Origin: Ectobius pallidus
Lineage: Eukaryota; Arthropoda; Insecta; Blattodea; Ectobiidae
Assembly: GCA_964059195.1 (NCBI GenBank)
Contig: CAXKWD010000001.1
Coordinates: 157,592,532 to 157,656,531, forward strand
Reading direction: 5' to 3'
Length of the DNA: 64,000 nucleotides
Shown: positions 22,780 to 36,000 of the stretch, one piece after another
Layout: every line of letters starts with the position of its first letter
Numbering within the stretch: the first letter of the stretch is position 1
Made by a program: the position numbers and the translations under genes
The notes under the pieces: generated by a model
The model's input: only the letters and a program-made list of their open reading frames with translations
Told to the model about the DNA's origin: nothing
Database searches by the model: none

Positions 22780-24334
22780 GGTTCCTAAGGCAAGTAAATG
22801 GTTGCAGCAAACTGGACAAGATTAACAATGAAAAAATAAGGGTGGAACTGAAAGTAGAATCTTTAAATGAGAAAGTAATGATTTACAGACAAAAATGGAA
22901 TGAGCGAAGAGAGATACCCTCTAAGTTACTTGCAAAGAATTACCAAGCAAGAGGACGAAGAGATGTTGGACGACCCAGGAAGCGTTGGAAAGATGTTTTG
23001 TGAAGCCAGAACGGGCAATCGCCTAATCCTTGTAGTGATGATGATGATGACGATGAAAATTCTTAAAGCGAAACAGGCAGAACTCAGTTTTAGACTTATC
23101 ATTTCAATGTGTCTTCCAGTCAGATTTTGGTCAATTTGTAGGCCTAAGAAACTTATGTTGCTAATTTCTTCTATGATAATTAATTATAAGGTTTGAGATA
23201 CATCTATGTTTTGTTATAAATTAAATAAAGTGGGTCTTTTCAATATTAAGTGTCATTTTATTAGCTAGAAACCATGTAGCCTAATTAATTTGTGAAAAGC
23301 TTTTGTAGCTATTCTTGATAAATATTCTTGTGACTTAGCTGTTACAAGTACACTAGTATGATCTGCAAAAAGCAATACCTTTGATTCCTCACTTAAGTTA
23401 TATGGCAAGTCATTGATGAAAATTAAAAAGAGAAAAGGTCCCAGTATCGACCCCTGAGGTAGCTACTCCATTTTTAACAACCCCTAAGTTAGATTAATTT
23501 CCATTTATTATTGCCTTTTGAGTTCTGTTTGAAGGGATGATTTGAACCACTTTAGTGATAAATTATCCAACCCATAATGATCCAATTTTTTAAGTAAAAT
23601 GTCATGATTTATACAGTCAAACACTTTAGCTAAGTCACAGAAAATTCCCAGGACATATTTCTTTTTATCTAACGCTTCCAATATTTCTGTAGTAAGTTGA
23701 AATGTAGTATTATCAGTGGACATGCTACTTCTAAATCCAAACTGAGATGTAAGAATGTCATCAAATTAAGATAGTGTACATAATGCAGTTGTACATAACT
23801 TTTTCAAACACTTTTGAAAATGAGGTTAAGAGCGATATAGGTCTATAATTTGATAGCATGTTTTTGTTGCCTTTTTTTAAAGAGGGGCTTAACAATAGCA
23901 TGCTTCAGTCTTTCTGGAAATATTCCACTTTTTAATGAACAATTATAAGAGGTTTAAGAGCAACTTTTTAATAATCTATTACTTATCTCATCCCATCCAG
24001 ATGAGCTTTTACTTTTGAGCAACTTGATTATATTTTCAATTTCTATAGAGGAAGTCAGTTTGATTTGAAATTTATGGTTCAAAACTATAGATTTTGTCAG
24101 TAGGTCTACTGCCTTAATGCCAATGTTATTTGTAGTCCATACATTTCTCTGCAATATTAATAAAGTGACTATTAAAAGCATTAGCAATATCTGATAAATT
24201 ATCTAGTTTTCTGTCTTGGTATGTCAGGGACATACAATCATTGTTTCCCTTTGTTCTCCCCGTTTTGCTTTTTATTAAATTCCATCTACCGGTAGTCTTA
24301 ACTTTATTGTTTGATTTAGGCTATTGATTACTCA

Positions 24335-25145
24335 AGGATTCTTGCAGACTGTAAATCAGGACATAAACCCATAGAGTATGATACAGGTCACAGGATTTTA
24401 GGAAAAAAATAACTAAAAAAATTAACCTTTGTATTAACCATCATCACGAATGAGATCAACTTATTTGTCAATGTGGAAGAAAGAAATTCATGATTGTTTC
24501 AGAACTCACTTCTGAAGATTTCTATTTAGAGTGGCACAGAGGATATCCCCAGTTACACACACACAACTTCTGAATAAAGAACATTTTACTGGCATGAAAG
24601 AAAATGATTGCACTATGACAGTGGCAGTAGATATAATTTATTCTTAAAAACAAAAAAACATACACCCACACAAAGAGAAGAGGACCTCTTCAGGAATATT
24701 TCTTTCAGACAAAGAGGAAAATTGACGCCATAGTTAAGTCCTGTAGTGCACTATGATGGACAGCATCTTAACATTATTCTAAAGAAAGATTTTACTTACT
24801 GGATTTGCTATCTGTCATTGACACAATATTTCATGGGTACTAGTCACTGAAAATAAAAATCTATTTGCAAGACATTTATCACGACTTAATTCAAAACGAA
24901 ATGACGGTGATAATAAGTTATAGTGAATAAAAGAGAATATTTTCATGTACATAAAAACTTAATAGTTGCTGAATTTTAATGTTGCTTTTTTACCCCTCTG
25001 GTTGAAGAAGGTCTGTTTGCAAGATTTCATACAATTTGAGCCAAGCAGGTAAATCTGTATCTAGAAGAAACATACATATACATACATACCCATCCATACA
25101 TTTTTAACTTTGTACATTAGATTATTGAGACTACTGTTTACTTAG
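24335..25145. other. intergenic sequence, nothing recognised
   Basis: AT-rich sequence with a CA-rich patch near 24660; no coding or element signal recognised. Confidence 0.4.
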
Positions 25146-25149
25146 CTTA

Positions 25150-25610
25150 CCTAGCATATCTCACACAGGAATTCTCATGTACAATAAACTGCCACCAGAA
25201 ATAACAAAATCCAACATCAAAACTTTCAAGGGAAAACTAAAAGATATACTCCTGAATGGAAAGTTTCTTAGTATTAAAGATTATTTAGACTCAACGTTTT
25301 AACTAAAACAACTCCATTCATAGTCTCGACTAGTCAATGTAAGCAAGCTAAATCCTGTAGTAATTAATAATTTTCATTGTAATCATCTATGTCTTATTCA
25401 TTTGTTTTTTATTGTAATCATCTATGTTTTATTCATTTGTATTGTATTGTATTGTAATCATCTATATTTTATTCATTTGCATTGTATTGTATTGTATTTT
25501 GTTGTCTACTTCAACAGTACTTATTGTATAACTCCATCAAATTGTGTCCCATATCATTTTGTAATGATCGAGAGGATGAAATAAACTAAACTAAACTAAA
25601 CTAAACTAGA
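25150..25610 (+). pseudogene. LINE 3' end with (AAACT)n tail
   Basis: A short frame encodes the end of a LINE ORF2 (GILMYNKLPPEITKSNIKTF, then GKFLSIKDYLDSTF and stop at 25300). A 3' UTR follows with two imperfect GTAATCATCTATG..TTATTCATTTG repeats (25379-25465) and the tail AATAAACTAAACTAAACTAA at 25581-25608. It is 5'-truncated and has no RT motifs. Confidence 0.75.
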
Positions 25611-25772
25611 ACAAATTCCCCTTAATTGTTTGTACTGTATAAAATTCTTGAAAGTAATAGAAATATACTACAGACCTCACAGCTTTAAAACTATAACTCG
25701 TAAAATTTACGTTAAATATGAAAACAGTTACATTTTTATGTTATCATGGTGTCGATAGTGCTTTGCTCTTCT

Positions 25773-25875
25773 TCAAATTGGCTTTTCTTCTTGTAGAAAT
25801 TCCTGGACTATTCTGTTGAATTCTTCAGCAAAGGTATGATGTATAATATGTTTTCCACCTTCAAATACGTGCAAC
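25773..25875 (-). CDS. BPHL: BPHL terminal exon (catalytic His)
   Basis: After acceptor ATTTCAG the exon completes Arg265 and encodes LHVFEGGKHIIHHTFAEEFN and the C-terminal helix, with stop TGA at 25775-25773. His274 of GGKH is the expected catalytic base. Confidence 0.9.
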
Positions 25876-25993
25876 CTGAAATAAATAAGCCACTTCATTG
25901 TGTTTCATGCTGGAATCAAGATTCTATTAGAGAAGGCAAGCATTACATATACACTGTATAGGAGCTCAGAAAGTATTTTCTGGTAGATTTTGT

Positions 25994-26049
<56 letters not shown>

Positions 26050-26938
26050 CAGTTGTGGAGCTTCTACACACAATATAGAGATTTGTGACCCACTCATAGG
26101 TGTAATATTTGGAAAATCAAAAGAATGAAACTCTTTTGCATATTTATGACTAGGGTTCGAATGTTTATGACCTAAAAAGTGGAAAATATGACTGCAAATA
26201 TAACCTTAAAAATTGACTAAATATGATCCAAAAATCCTAAATATGACCTCATAAAAGAATGTATTTTCTAAAAATAAATGTTTAAATTTAAAACATTTTA
26301 TGACACTAAATCATCACATTAATTCAATAAGATAATCACTTCCTAACAATGTTACAGGTTATTTATAGTTTTACTTGTAAAGATCTTCTAAACTTAAACT
26401 AAACTAAACTCCGTGGCAATACATCCCTGAAGGGACAAGGCCTACCACCCGAGAGCTGTGTCATCTACCATAGGCAGATGGCGTTATTGGGGGCATGTGG
26501 TCATCATGCCAACATCCACGGCCGTTAATGGTGGTTTTCATGACCGGAGCTGCTATTTCTCTATCAAGTAGCTCCTCAATTTGAATCACGAGGCTGAGTG
26601 CACCCCGTTCCAGACCTCCCTACCTCAGAAGAATCAGAGGATATAGCAGGGATCGAACCCAGGCTGATGGATCTGTAGCCAGCGACGCTAACCACAAGAC
26701 CACGCCGGCGGTCTGTAAAGATCTTCTAATCTGTTAATAATCTGTTAATAAATATATAACCCAATTACTAAATTAATAACACAACTTCATCTAACTTTGT
26801 ATATTAAATTGATTGTTTTATTAATTATATTACTTTATAAAGTCTCGGTTATATTTAGTCTAGTTTAGTTTTAGTGTGTTTTCTGACTTGTCCAATATCA
26901 ATTGTACCTTGTACATTAATGATGTCACTGGATCAATA

Positions 26939-26980
<42 letters not shown>

Positions 26981-29900
26981 TTCCAGATACCACTGCAAAT
27001 GTGAACTGAAAATATTTTAAAAACATGTCTATTGGAAGTTGTTAACAACAAAGAGGAAGAGGTAATTGTGCTATTACTTGTTATTGTCCCTTCATATTTC
27101 AGTTACAGTAATACTAAAATATTCGTAGCTCCTTTTTGGAAAAAAATTAAGTGAACAATTTAGTGTAGGCTACATACTGCATAATTGTGTTCTTTTACCG
27201 AATTTATAACTGAAATATGACGTTAAATTACAAATATGACCGAAATATGATCAAGACCATGAAAATGACCAAAACATGACTTTATATGCAAAATAAAAAT
27301 AGTCCAATTAGGATAACAAACCTTCGGTTTGTGTTTAATTTGTGTTTGCAGCGAGGATATTCAGGATGAAAATATGACATGTCATAAACATCCAAACCCT
27401 ATTTATAACAAAGAAATTATCTAAAGAACTCTATGCTCCATTATTTTAGAATGTCCCTGTATTTTTATTTCTCTTTGTAGTGATTTACATTTACGGTATA
27501 TACCAACAAGGAAGATCAGCTCCTTCACTTCTTTGTTAAAACAGAGAACATCCAAGTACTATACTAGCCCTTTTCATTAGGAAGTGTAAATGTCATTTAT
27601 TTCATTATATCACTTTATATAATTAAATGAAAATAAGTTATTTTTCCAGATTATATTTAATTAATTTATTGTTCATCAATGAGTGGGCATTGGAGCCTGG
27701 AATACTTTACACAAAGCCTAAAACTTACCATAATTATCAATAGTAGTGAAAATTGATATATACTCCATGTCAGCCAACTTTATCAAGCAAATAATAGATT
27801 AGATTAGATTTAGATTAGATTTTTTTTTTTTTTTAAACCATATTGTGATACCTCTGACTTTCTGCTTCAACATGTGCATCTCGGAAGGTACTTTTCCTTC
27901 TAAAATGAAGCTATCGAAAACTATCCCTATCCACAAAAAAAAGGTATCAAGGACCTAGCTAAGAATTATAGGCCTATTTCCATCCTACCAATATTGTCTA
28001 ATATATTTGAATTCCTCATGAAATCACAACTCTACAGATATTTTGAGGAAAATAACCTACTAGCCACCATACAGTATGGCTTTAGAACTGGTTTATCTAC
28101 CATTGATGCAATTGACACAGTAGTCAGTGAAATCTTAAATGGCTTCGAGATCGGAAGCTTCACAGGGATCACTTTATGTGATCTCAGTAAGGCCTTCGAT
28201 ACAATTGACCATGGAGTTCTTCTCGACAAACTGAACTTTTATGGCATTGAGGAAGCATTGCTGAATCTGTTGAGTTCATACCTGAGGGGACGAAATCAAC
28301 TTGTTTATGTTGGCGGACAGTACTCTCAAGCAAGACCTGTGGTGTACGGCGTCCCACAAGGTTCTGTGTTGGGACCCTTGTTTTTCATCATAATGATGAA
28401 CGACATTAGTGCAAATGGCAAGATTATCTGCTACGCGGACGACACAACGCTGATCAATGTAAAGGAAACCAGGCAGGAACTCTCGGAAGCTATGACGCAC
28501 TCACTCGAGGAAGTTTCAACATGGTTCAGTGCAAACTACCTTCAATTAAATAAGGACAAGACACAATCAATAACGTTTTCCTTAAAGAACTTGCAATTTG
28601 AGGTGGATAGCATCAAGATTTTAGGTATTATGGTCGATAATAAACTAACTTGGAGCACTCACATTGAACATGTTTGCTGCAGGCTGTCAAGAGTGTTATG
28701 TCTTTTAAGAAGACTGAAGAACTGTCTCCACAAAAGCTATGTAAGAGCATAGGCGTAACCAGGCCGACCATATGGGGGGGTTATAACATCTGGAGAGGGG
28801 GGTTCCGGGGTCCTCCCCCCGGAAAAATTAAGATGCACTTAATTTAAAAATTAAGATGCACAATAACGCGTTTTAAGCTTCCCACGCTTTAAACTCATAT
28901 TAAGTAATTTATAAGCAGATTTTTTTAAAAAAGGTGACATCACAATAATGAAATAAATAGTACAATCTTCCCTTTTTTAATCAATGGGGGGGTTCAAACC
29001 TACAAACCCCCCCCCCCCTCGGTACGCCTATGTGTAAGAGTGTGCTATCTTGCTTTTTTCCAAAGCTTAATACTTTATGGTCTTATTCTTATTCTACTCT
29101 GTGTCTGAATTTTTTGAGTGTAATATAGTTTATTGGTACTATGAATACAGGTTTTAAAATGTACATAGTGGGTTAAGTCTAGATTGTGGTCCTGACTTTA
29201 TCTAGTAACAAAGGGGTTTAACGACAATAAAATTCTTATTTATTTATTTATTTAATTTATCTAAATATAAGTTATTCTTAAAAATTCTTGTTGACAACCC
29301 ATTTTATACTGTTAATAAATATTTCGAATATGACTTTAAGAATTTATAGTTAGTAATAGTTAGTAAATGTACAAGAAACTTAATGTAGTAATTTCACTTA
29401 TAATGTAAAATTAGTTGTGAATTATGTATATAATTCGTGTTGTAATTTATGTATGTAATCTTTGTACTCCTGACTTTGTCTATTACCTAAATGGTTTAAT
29501 GACAAGAAAATAAAATTATTATTATTATTATGGGGTGCAGCTACAGATGTAAAACGTATTCTTTTGCTGCAGAAGAAGGCAGTAAGGTTACTTGCAGATG
29601 CTGATTACGATGCCCACTGCAAACCCTTATTCATAAATGAACAAATAATGACTGTTTATAGTTTATACACTTATGTATGCCTGGTCGATGTGAGGAAAGA
29701 ACTTGACTCCCTGCCCCGTAGATTTAATACTCATGAGCACAATACGAGAGGCAGTCGTATGCTTGACGTCCCTTACACCAGATTGAGTAGGGTAAAAAAT
29801 CATTACCTAAAACTGAATATGTTCAACACACTTCCGGATATAGCCTGGAATCTGCCTATTGCCAAGTTCAAAAAGTGCACATGGGGGCTCTTAGCAGCAA

Positions 29901-30038
29901 CACCTTTATATGCCATCAATGAATTCTTTGAACTATCCACTTCAAGTGTAAATAGCTTTTATTGAATTAGTTCACTATTTTACTATAGTCTTAACACCTG
30001 ACGATACCTATTGCATGTACAAATGTTTACAAGGTAAA

Positions 30039-30079
<41 letters not shown>

Positions 30080-33000
30080 TTATTATTATTATTATTGAAT
30101 TCCATGATTATAATAAATATAATACTGAAAAATTAAAGACAAAAATGATTATTTGAAGAACAATATGAGAGCCAGGCTCTTCCAAAAGTAACCCTAAAAT
30201 ACAGGAGATCCGGGAAATACAGCAGATTTGACCACTGTATTGTAGTATCATAAAATTAAGCTTAGAATTGCTATTAACAATATATTCATACCTGGAATTT
30301 TTTATGTGCTTCAGGAGGTATGCTGGGTGTTCTGGATCTATCATAGGATCCTCATTACCATGTAGAACAAGAGTAGGACATTGTATATCAGGTAAGTCAT
30401 CTTTACATAAATTACCATCATGATCATTGTATATTTGATACATAGTCTGGAAACTATTTTCCCAGCATTTTTCAAAGTACTGCAAGTCATAGAACCATAG
30501 GTAGTTATTTCTCATATATGCTGACAAATTGTTAACATCTCTGAAATCTGTAATAAATAGATAGAAATATGAATTCTAAATTGTTCTCAGTGTGATAAAA
30601 TATGATACCTTCTACCCAATAGCATATCTTTTTGGGGATGAGCTCCACCAGTAAAAACATTCTGGGCCTCCAATTACTTTTTAATGCACACAGAAAAATA
30701 TTCTTACTCAATGGTGTGATCCTAAAAGTAGGTTTTTTAAAAAGCTTAATATACACTGGTATTTTTTACCCTACCAACCACTGTATTTATATTTTTTTCT
30801 TTAACTCACAGCCAAGGTTAAATTTAAATTAAATGACAGGTAGTTGTATTTCTTTTCAGATAAATTGAAAAGAGGAATGTCTCATAACTGTTACTACTGT
30901 TTCTATACCTATTTTCATATCAATTTGTTCTGAGCAATCACTTTTGCCTTCTGGTCTTTTTAAAGGCAAATAACTTAATTACTCTATGTAATCTACATCT
31001 CAATAACCATAGAACCACTAAATTCCTAAAAAGCATTGCACATCAAGGCATTAAACTGTATAACAAATTGCCCAACTCATTCAAAAAGTTAGATCCTAAG
31101 AAATTTAAACGCAAAGTAAGCTCCCTATTAAAGGATTTCTCATTCTATAATGTAAACAAATTTTTTCAGTCCTCCTTTAAAGATTTATAATTTGATTAAT
31201 TTCTCCTCCGTTACAGGATATCACTCCTTCTCTCTCTCTACTCCAATTTCTCTTGTTAGTCTCTATGTATGCCTTGTGATTGTTATGCATAGTCCTAAAC
31301 TGCCATGTGACTATTCAATCTCATTTCTACCTCAATTACCTTGTTTCTCGCATATTTCTTTTATTTAGTGTATGTGCAGAAAATCTCCTAGGCTAGCTTA
31401 ATTTTAGTTTCTTTTCACAGCTGCAACATATATAATTAATATATATTTTGTCCTGTAGTATTTTCTGCTCAGTATTATAACTAGGTTTAGACTTAATCTT
31501 AGGAAATGATGACGAAACCATGTATTTTTTAAATACCAACGGTGAATAAATTTATTTATTTATTTATTTATCCAAGTTCCCTAGCCTTCTCTACACACTG
31601 AATGTACTAAGCCTTTGTTGGCTCATGATACTTCTTAAATAGTTCTTAATTCATTTCAACTTTAGAACGGATCTTTCAGCAGTAGATGCAGTAACAGGAA
31701 GTGTGAGGAATAAAAGAAATGCAATGCATAGGACTGGTAAGCTTGATTCCAGATGCAGATACATATCAGATTTACGCATGCGACTCAAAGTCCCCGAAAA
31801 TTCTCAATGTTTCGTTGCAGGGTCTATGGGAGTGTAAGTTACGCCACTTCTTGTACCAACCTACTGAAATGGCACAAGAATAAGATAAATTTAAGCTCTA
31901 GATAAATGCTGCAAAAAAGAGTTGTAGAAATAGCTTGTGATGACTAGGATCCAGATCTGTATGTAATTACATATTCTTATTTTTAGCTCTTTGCACCTAA
32001 AAATTACAAATATTCAAGAATTATAATATTAACTTTAATTTATTTAATTTTATAAATACATATTATACATATTTTACATATTTGATCACTGTAGTATTCC
32101 TCTTTATTATCATTAAAGTTTCAGTATATTCTAAGGAACAGTAAGTAACTTATAAGCAGCTGTGCTACTTGTAGTACAGCCATTCTTTATATAAAAGCAT
32201 TAAATAATACACGTAATATTCACATACAGAGTGAAAGTAGTATACTCTGCAGATTTTAACAGGTTGTTCAAAACATTTTTGTCCCATCAGCACATTTTCA
32301 GAAAAGAATATGTTGTCCTAAACTTAACCAAGGTTTATTTGATAAGTTTATCTTACTGTTCAAATTGTTTGTTCACATCAGAAAAGAATAAGGAACAAAT
32401 TTTCCCTTTGAGATTTTTCAATCAAGTTGGTAGCTTTTGTGCAAATTAAATTCAAAGATTATTTCTTGAATCACATATTCCACAAAGTATGCCAATTTCT
32501 AAGCAAGTGCTTTCCATCATATACTGGTAGTGTGTTTGTTGTGTATGAATGACGGACAGACCATTGCCTCCACATCGGCAATCTGGCTGTGCACTGCAGA
32601 GACTATTAATGAAATGAAATTAAATCTTTATTCCCCATTAGACCCTTTTACAAAGATTTTACTTTCATCGGTACATATGCTATTATTTAGTGATAATTAT
32701 ATTTAAATTAATGAATGGGTAGTCACCTAATGTAACTAATTCTAGGCTATTGCTAATATGAAGACTAAGTTTTAACCAACCAGGTTTAACCAATAGTGCA
32801 CCTCCCTGATCTTTGTTAATTAATTAAGTTGCCCATGAGAGCCCACATAATGGAGTTTATAAGAAATCAAGAACATATAGGCATACTAAAAACCCTTAAC
32901 AATTACCTAGAAACCCAAACATTTTCAGACAGAACAAAAGAATACTTCATGAACCTCACATTTTTCAGTCATGTAGCTTAGATCACTTTTACATTAGGTG

Positions 33001-36000
33001 ACTCACAAAGCAAAGGAGATTGAAAAAGACAAATGTGCAAATGAAGCGATTTTCATTAACCTACTAAGTTAAAAAGATAATGCAATTAGCTCTTAGTATG
33101 GAGTAACCGTACATCCTACTTTTAACATGGATTTTTGATGAGTTTAATGGATGCAAAACCTATAACTAATACAAGAAAATTTGCCCAGTATTGTTAAACA
33201 TTTGTGTTCACATCAGTGGTGGCTTGTGGCTCAGAAGAGAAGCAAAGTACCGGTACCACTAAACTAGTTCCTGAAATGGATATATATGTAGGCCTACATA
33301 TATATGGATATATATGTAGGCCTACATATATATGGATATATATGTACATATAGGGGTATATAGGGCCTATTTTTTTACTTTACTTTATTTCATGAAGGTC
33401 TCCTGTTTTTCAGGGCAGCAAACCTATCAGCAAACAGTGATGTTCAAAAGGCTAGGTTGTTCTTGTAGTTTCACATAATAACCATTTTTTAAATTAAGTG
33501 ATAAGATTCTCCTGATCCTCTCTTTGTGCCAAAGAGTCAACACCGTCTCTAATAAAGAACACATTACACACTACACACATTTAATGGTTAAACAATGAAA
33601 TTTAACAAACTATGAATAAAAATTATTTTTCTCACAAAGCAACAGATGATACTGATCATAGACTCACAGTTGTCAGAGATGAATGTTGGAAAGTGGAGGT
33701 GATTTGAAAATAGCAGGTATTTGCCTGTGATAATAGTTGAGAACTGGCTCTTCAGGACAAAGTTGGTCACTGCTCCTACCATGGCAACCCAACCAAAATT
33801 TAGCGATTTTGAAAATTTGTAGATCATAGATGAGCTTTTTGACAAATAAGCTTATTTATTATAAGTAATGTTAAACTATGTACCATACTTACACTTGTAT
33901 GTAGACATATCTTTTTTGGAGATGTACGAGTTAGAACCCCAAATTACTAACTTCTCCACTAGACTTGGGTACTTAGCGGCAAGAATCATAGCAGAAATTC
34001 CTCCTTGACTCCACCCTAGCACAGAATATGTGCCAGCACCGAGCTCCTGAAGAAAAAATAGACTTATTTTTCATCCAAATAAAATTAATTCAATTATTAT
34101 AGGAAAAGTAACTAATGTACAATGTGATGTCTTATATAAGAAATTGTAGGTGTACAAACCAGGAAGAATAATAGAGCTTTTTCTAACTAAATTATGTTAA
34201 TTTGAAAGTTCTTTTTTCTTTTAGATATTTTAATAAAATAATATTAGCAAGTGTATTTAGGTTTACTTAGAAATTTTCATGATAAATGAATGATGAGATA
34301 GGACCAATTTACTCTAAATCATTAATAGACTGAAAGAGAAATATGTCATGGTTTAATATAGATTCTATTAAAATGGCGTAAAAAAAAGAGGGTAAAATAT
34401 TATAAACTGTTTTTGTTTGGTAGGCTAGATTTTTTTAAAGAAAATTATTATTAAGCAAAATATTTCTTTGTTACTTACCATACCCTTGTCATTTACTGTT
34501 ACACAAATGAATTATGTATATTAAAATCTCACAGGTATGTGGTGAACTGTAATATAAGTTAGTATATACTTGTGAATGTACTGTATATTGTGTTATTTTA
34601 CATGCATTCTTTCTGGCACAATTGACACACACACACTTTCATAAGTTATTTATGACACTGATAGTGATGATTTATTCCAAAAGAATAGTTATTATTAGGG
34701 CTAGGATTTTTATGATATAGCATGTTTTTTTTGGTAAGACTGATATGTTCCTTAAATAGCAATAAATGTTTGTTATGAAAAAAGTGATTAAATGTGACTA
34801 CTTTGTTAAGTCATATTTTTGCATATTTTGTCATTTTTGTGTGATACAGCATATTTTAATAATTTAATGGTCATATTGGTCATATTTTCACTTTTTCAGG
34901 AAGTAAAGAACTTTTCTCATAGAATTTCTTTCTTCCATATTCATTTGAGGTGTTAAATTTCTCAGAATTACATAAAGCATTTTTTTTTCCTAAAGCGTGT
35001 CGACCGGACTGCAGGTGTCTCAGCCATTGTGTTATTGAATCTTGTTGAAGTAGAAGTGTGTAGGAGAGTTCAGGTAAAATGCCTAAAGTGAAGGAAAGTG
35101 TTCAAGTTAAATTAACACAGTACGTGTCTCAATATGGAGAGAAAGTGTTTTGGATTGATGGAAAAATACTGTATTGTAAACTGTGCGACTTAAGAGTAAC
35201 TGCAGAGAAATTTTTTAATGTCCAGCAGCATGTGGCAACAGCAAATCACAAACGTGGTATACAACAAATTGAAGATGTAAAAACACAACAGCAAATGCTT
35301 CTAGGGGAGTCCCACCAATCTTATTCACCATTCAGGTTCAGTTGAAGTTGAAAGAAGTTTTTCCGAGTACAAGGCTTTATTTTCTGACAATAGGAATTTT
35401 TTTTAAATTTAATTTCCACAAGGTATCCATTGCATATTGGAACACTGGGTTCATGAATGAAGAAAGAAGCGTAATAATATCAAATTTTCTTTCTGTAGCT
35501 TGTTTCTCATGTGTCCATTTTATTCTTAAATAAATTATTGTCAGCTGATCTACTTGTTTAATTTATAATTGAAATTATTACTTATTTTAGTCATTACTGT
35601 AATATTTTTTGGTCATATTTGTTTTTTATGAAGCATATTTCTGTAATTTTTAGGTCATAAGTGCATATTTTGAAGGTTTTTAGGTCATAAAAATCCTAGC
35701 CCTAGTTATTATAAATATAAAAAAAGATACAGTAACAAACCATTACATTTTTATGTCCCTTCAGATAAAAGAGATCAATTTTGAGTAAATTGTTTATGAG
35801 AAAATCTAAAAATCATATAAGGGTAAATGTAACCTTATGATGATAAGAGTAAACTGAAATCTCTATTAGTACTTTTCATGACCGTCGACGTGGTCTTGTG
35901 GTTAGCATCGCTGGCTACAGATCCGTCGGCCCGGGTTCAATCCCCGGTACCTCCTCGGATTTTTCTAAGGAGGGAGGTCTGGTAGGGGTGCACTCAGCCT

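Larger units (their letters stand above)
19880..23057 (+). mobile_element. RTE-type LINE, near full length, inactive
   Basis: A C/G-rich 5' region (AGTCCCCCCAGGGACTACC) leads into an endonuclease and an RT, and the element ends in a (GATGAT)n-like tail (23034-23056), typical of RTE. It sits in LINE-B in the opposite orientation. Detailed parts are given as separate entries. At least three frameshifts and one internal deletion make it inactive. Confidence 0.85.
18403..24330 (-). pseudogene. LINE-B copy 2, split by two insertions
   Basis: Segments of the same LINE on the minus strand lie at 18403-18493 (3' end, SFKRSLKEFLITHTFYNM), 19469-19880 (TTRNMNDLHIPANSLKLF) and 23057-24330 (RT: LAKVFDCINHDILLKKL at about 23630, and linker ISNRLLKS at 23970). 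The gaps are filled by a Penelope-like element and an RTE element. Numerous stops break the frame. Comparison with copy 1 (14143-16375) proves the three pieces belong together, for example the shared GCATCCTGTT at 14848 and 19864, on the side where the RTE enters. Confidence 0.8.
26151..27401. mobile_element. hAT-type TIR element with 8-bp TSD, nested insertions
   Basis: Ends TAGGGTTCGAATGTTTATGA and, reversed, TAGGGTTTGGATGTTTATGA form the TIR. The 8-bp flanks TTTATGAC (26143-26150) and TTTATAAC (27402-27409) match at seven of eight positions. Subterminal AAATATGACC words repeat on both arms. A SINE-A (26392-26713) and a LINE 3' end (26825-26976) lie inside it. No transposase frame survives. 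TIRs resemble those of the hAT at 34696-35704. Confidence 0.78.
27836..29965 (+). pseudogene. LINE-D, RT-encoding, interrupted
   Basis: It begins in the region upstream of the RT (CISEGTFPSKMKLSKTIPIH), shifts frame in an A8 run near 27945, then is open 27994-28752: NYRPISILPILSN, TLCDLSKAFDTIDHGVLL, YGVPQGSVLGPLFF and ICYADDTTL, so the RT catalytic triad is intact. A MITE (28748-29032) splits the thumb: SYVR before it and VCYLAFFQSLILYGLIL after it. Two LINE 3' ends then intervene (29104-29530), and the C-terminus resumes WGAATDVKRILLLQKKAVRL and ends INEFFELSTSSVNSFY at 29965. 5'-truncated. Confidence 0.85.

Noticed and set aside
26151..27401. Active hAT transposon
   Set aside because: TIR and near-perfect TSD are present, but no transposase frame remains and two later insertions interrupt it.
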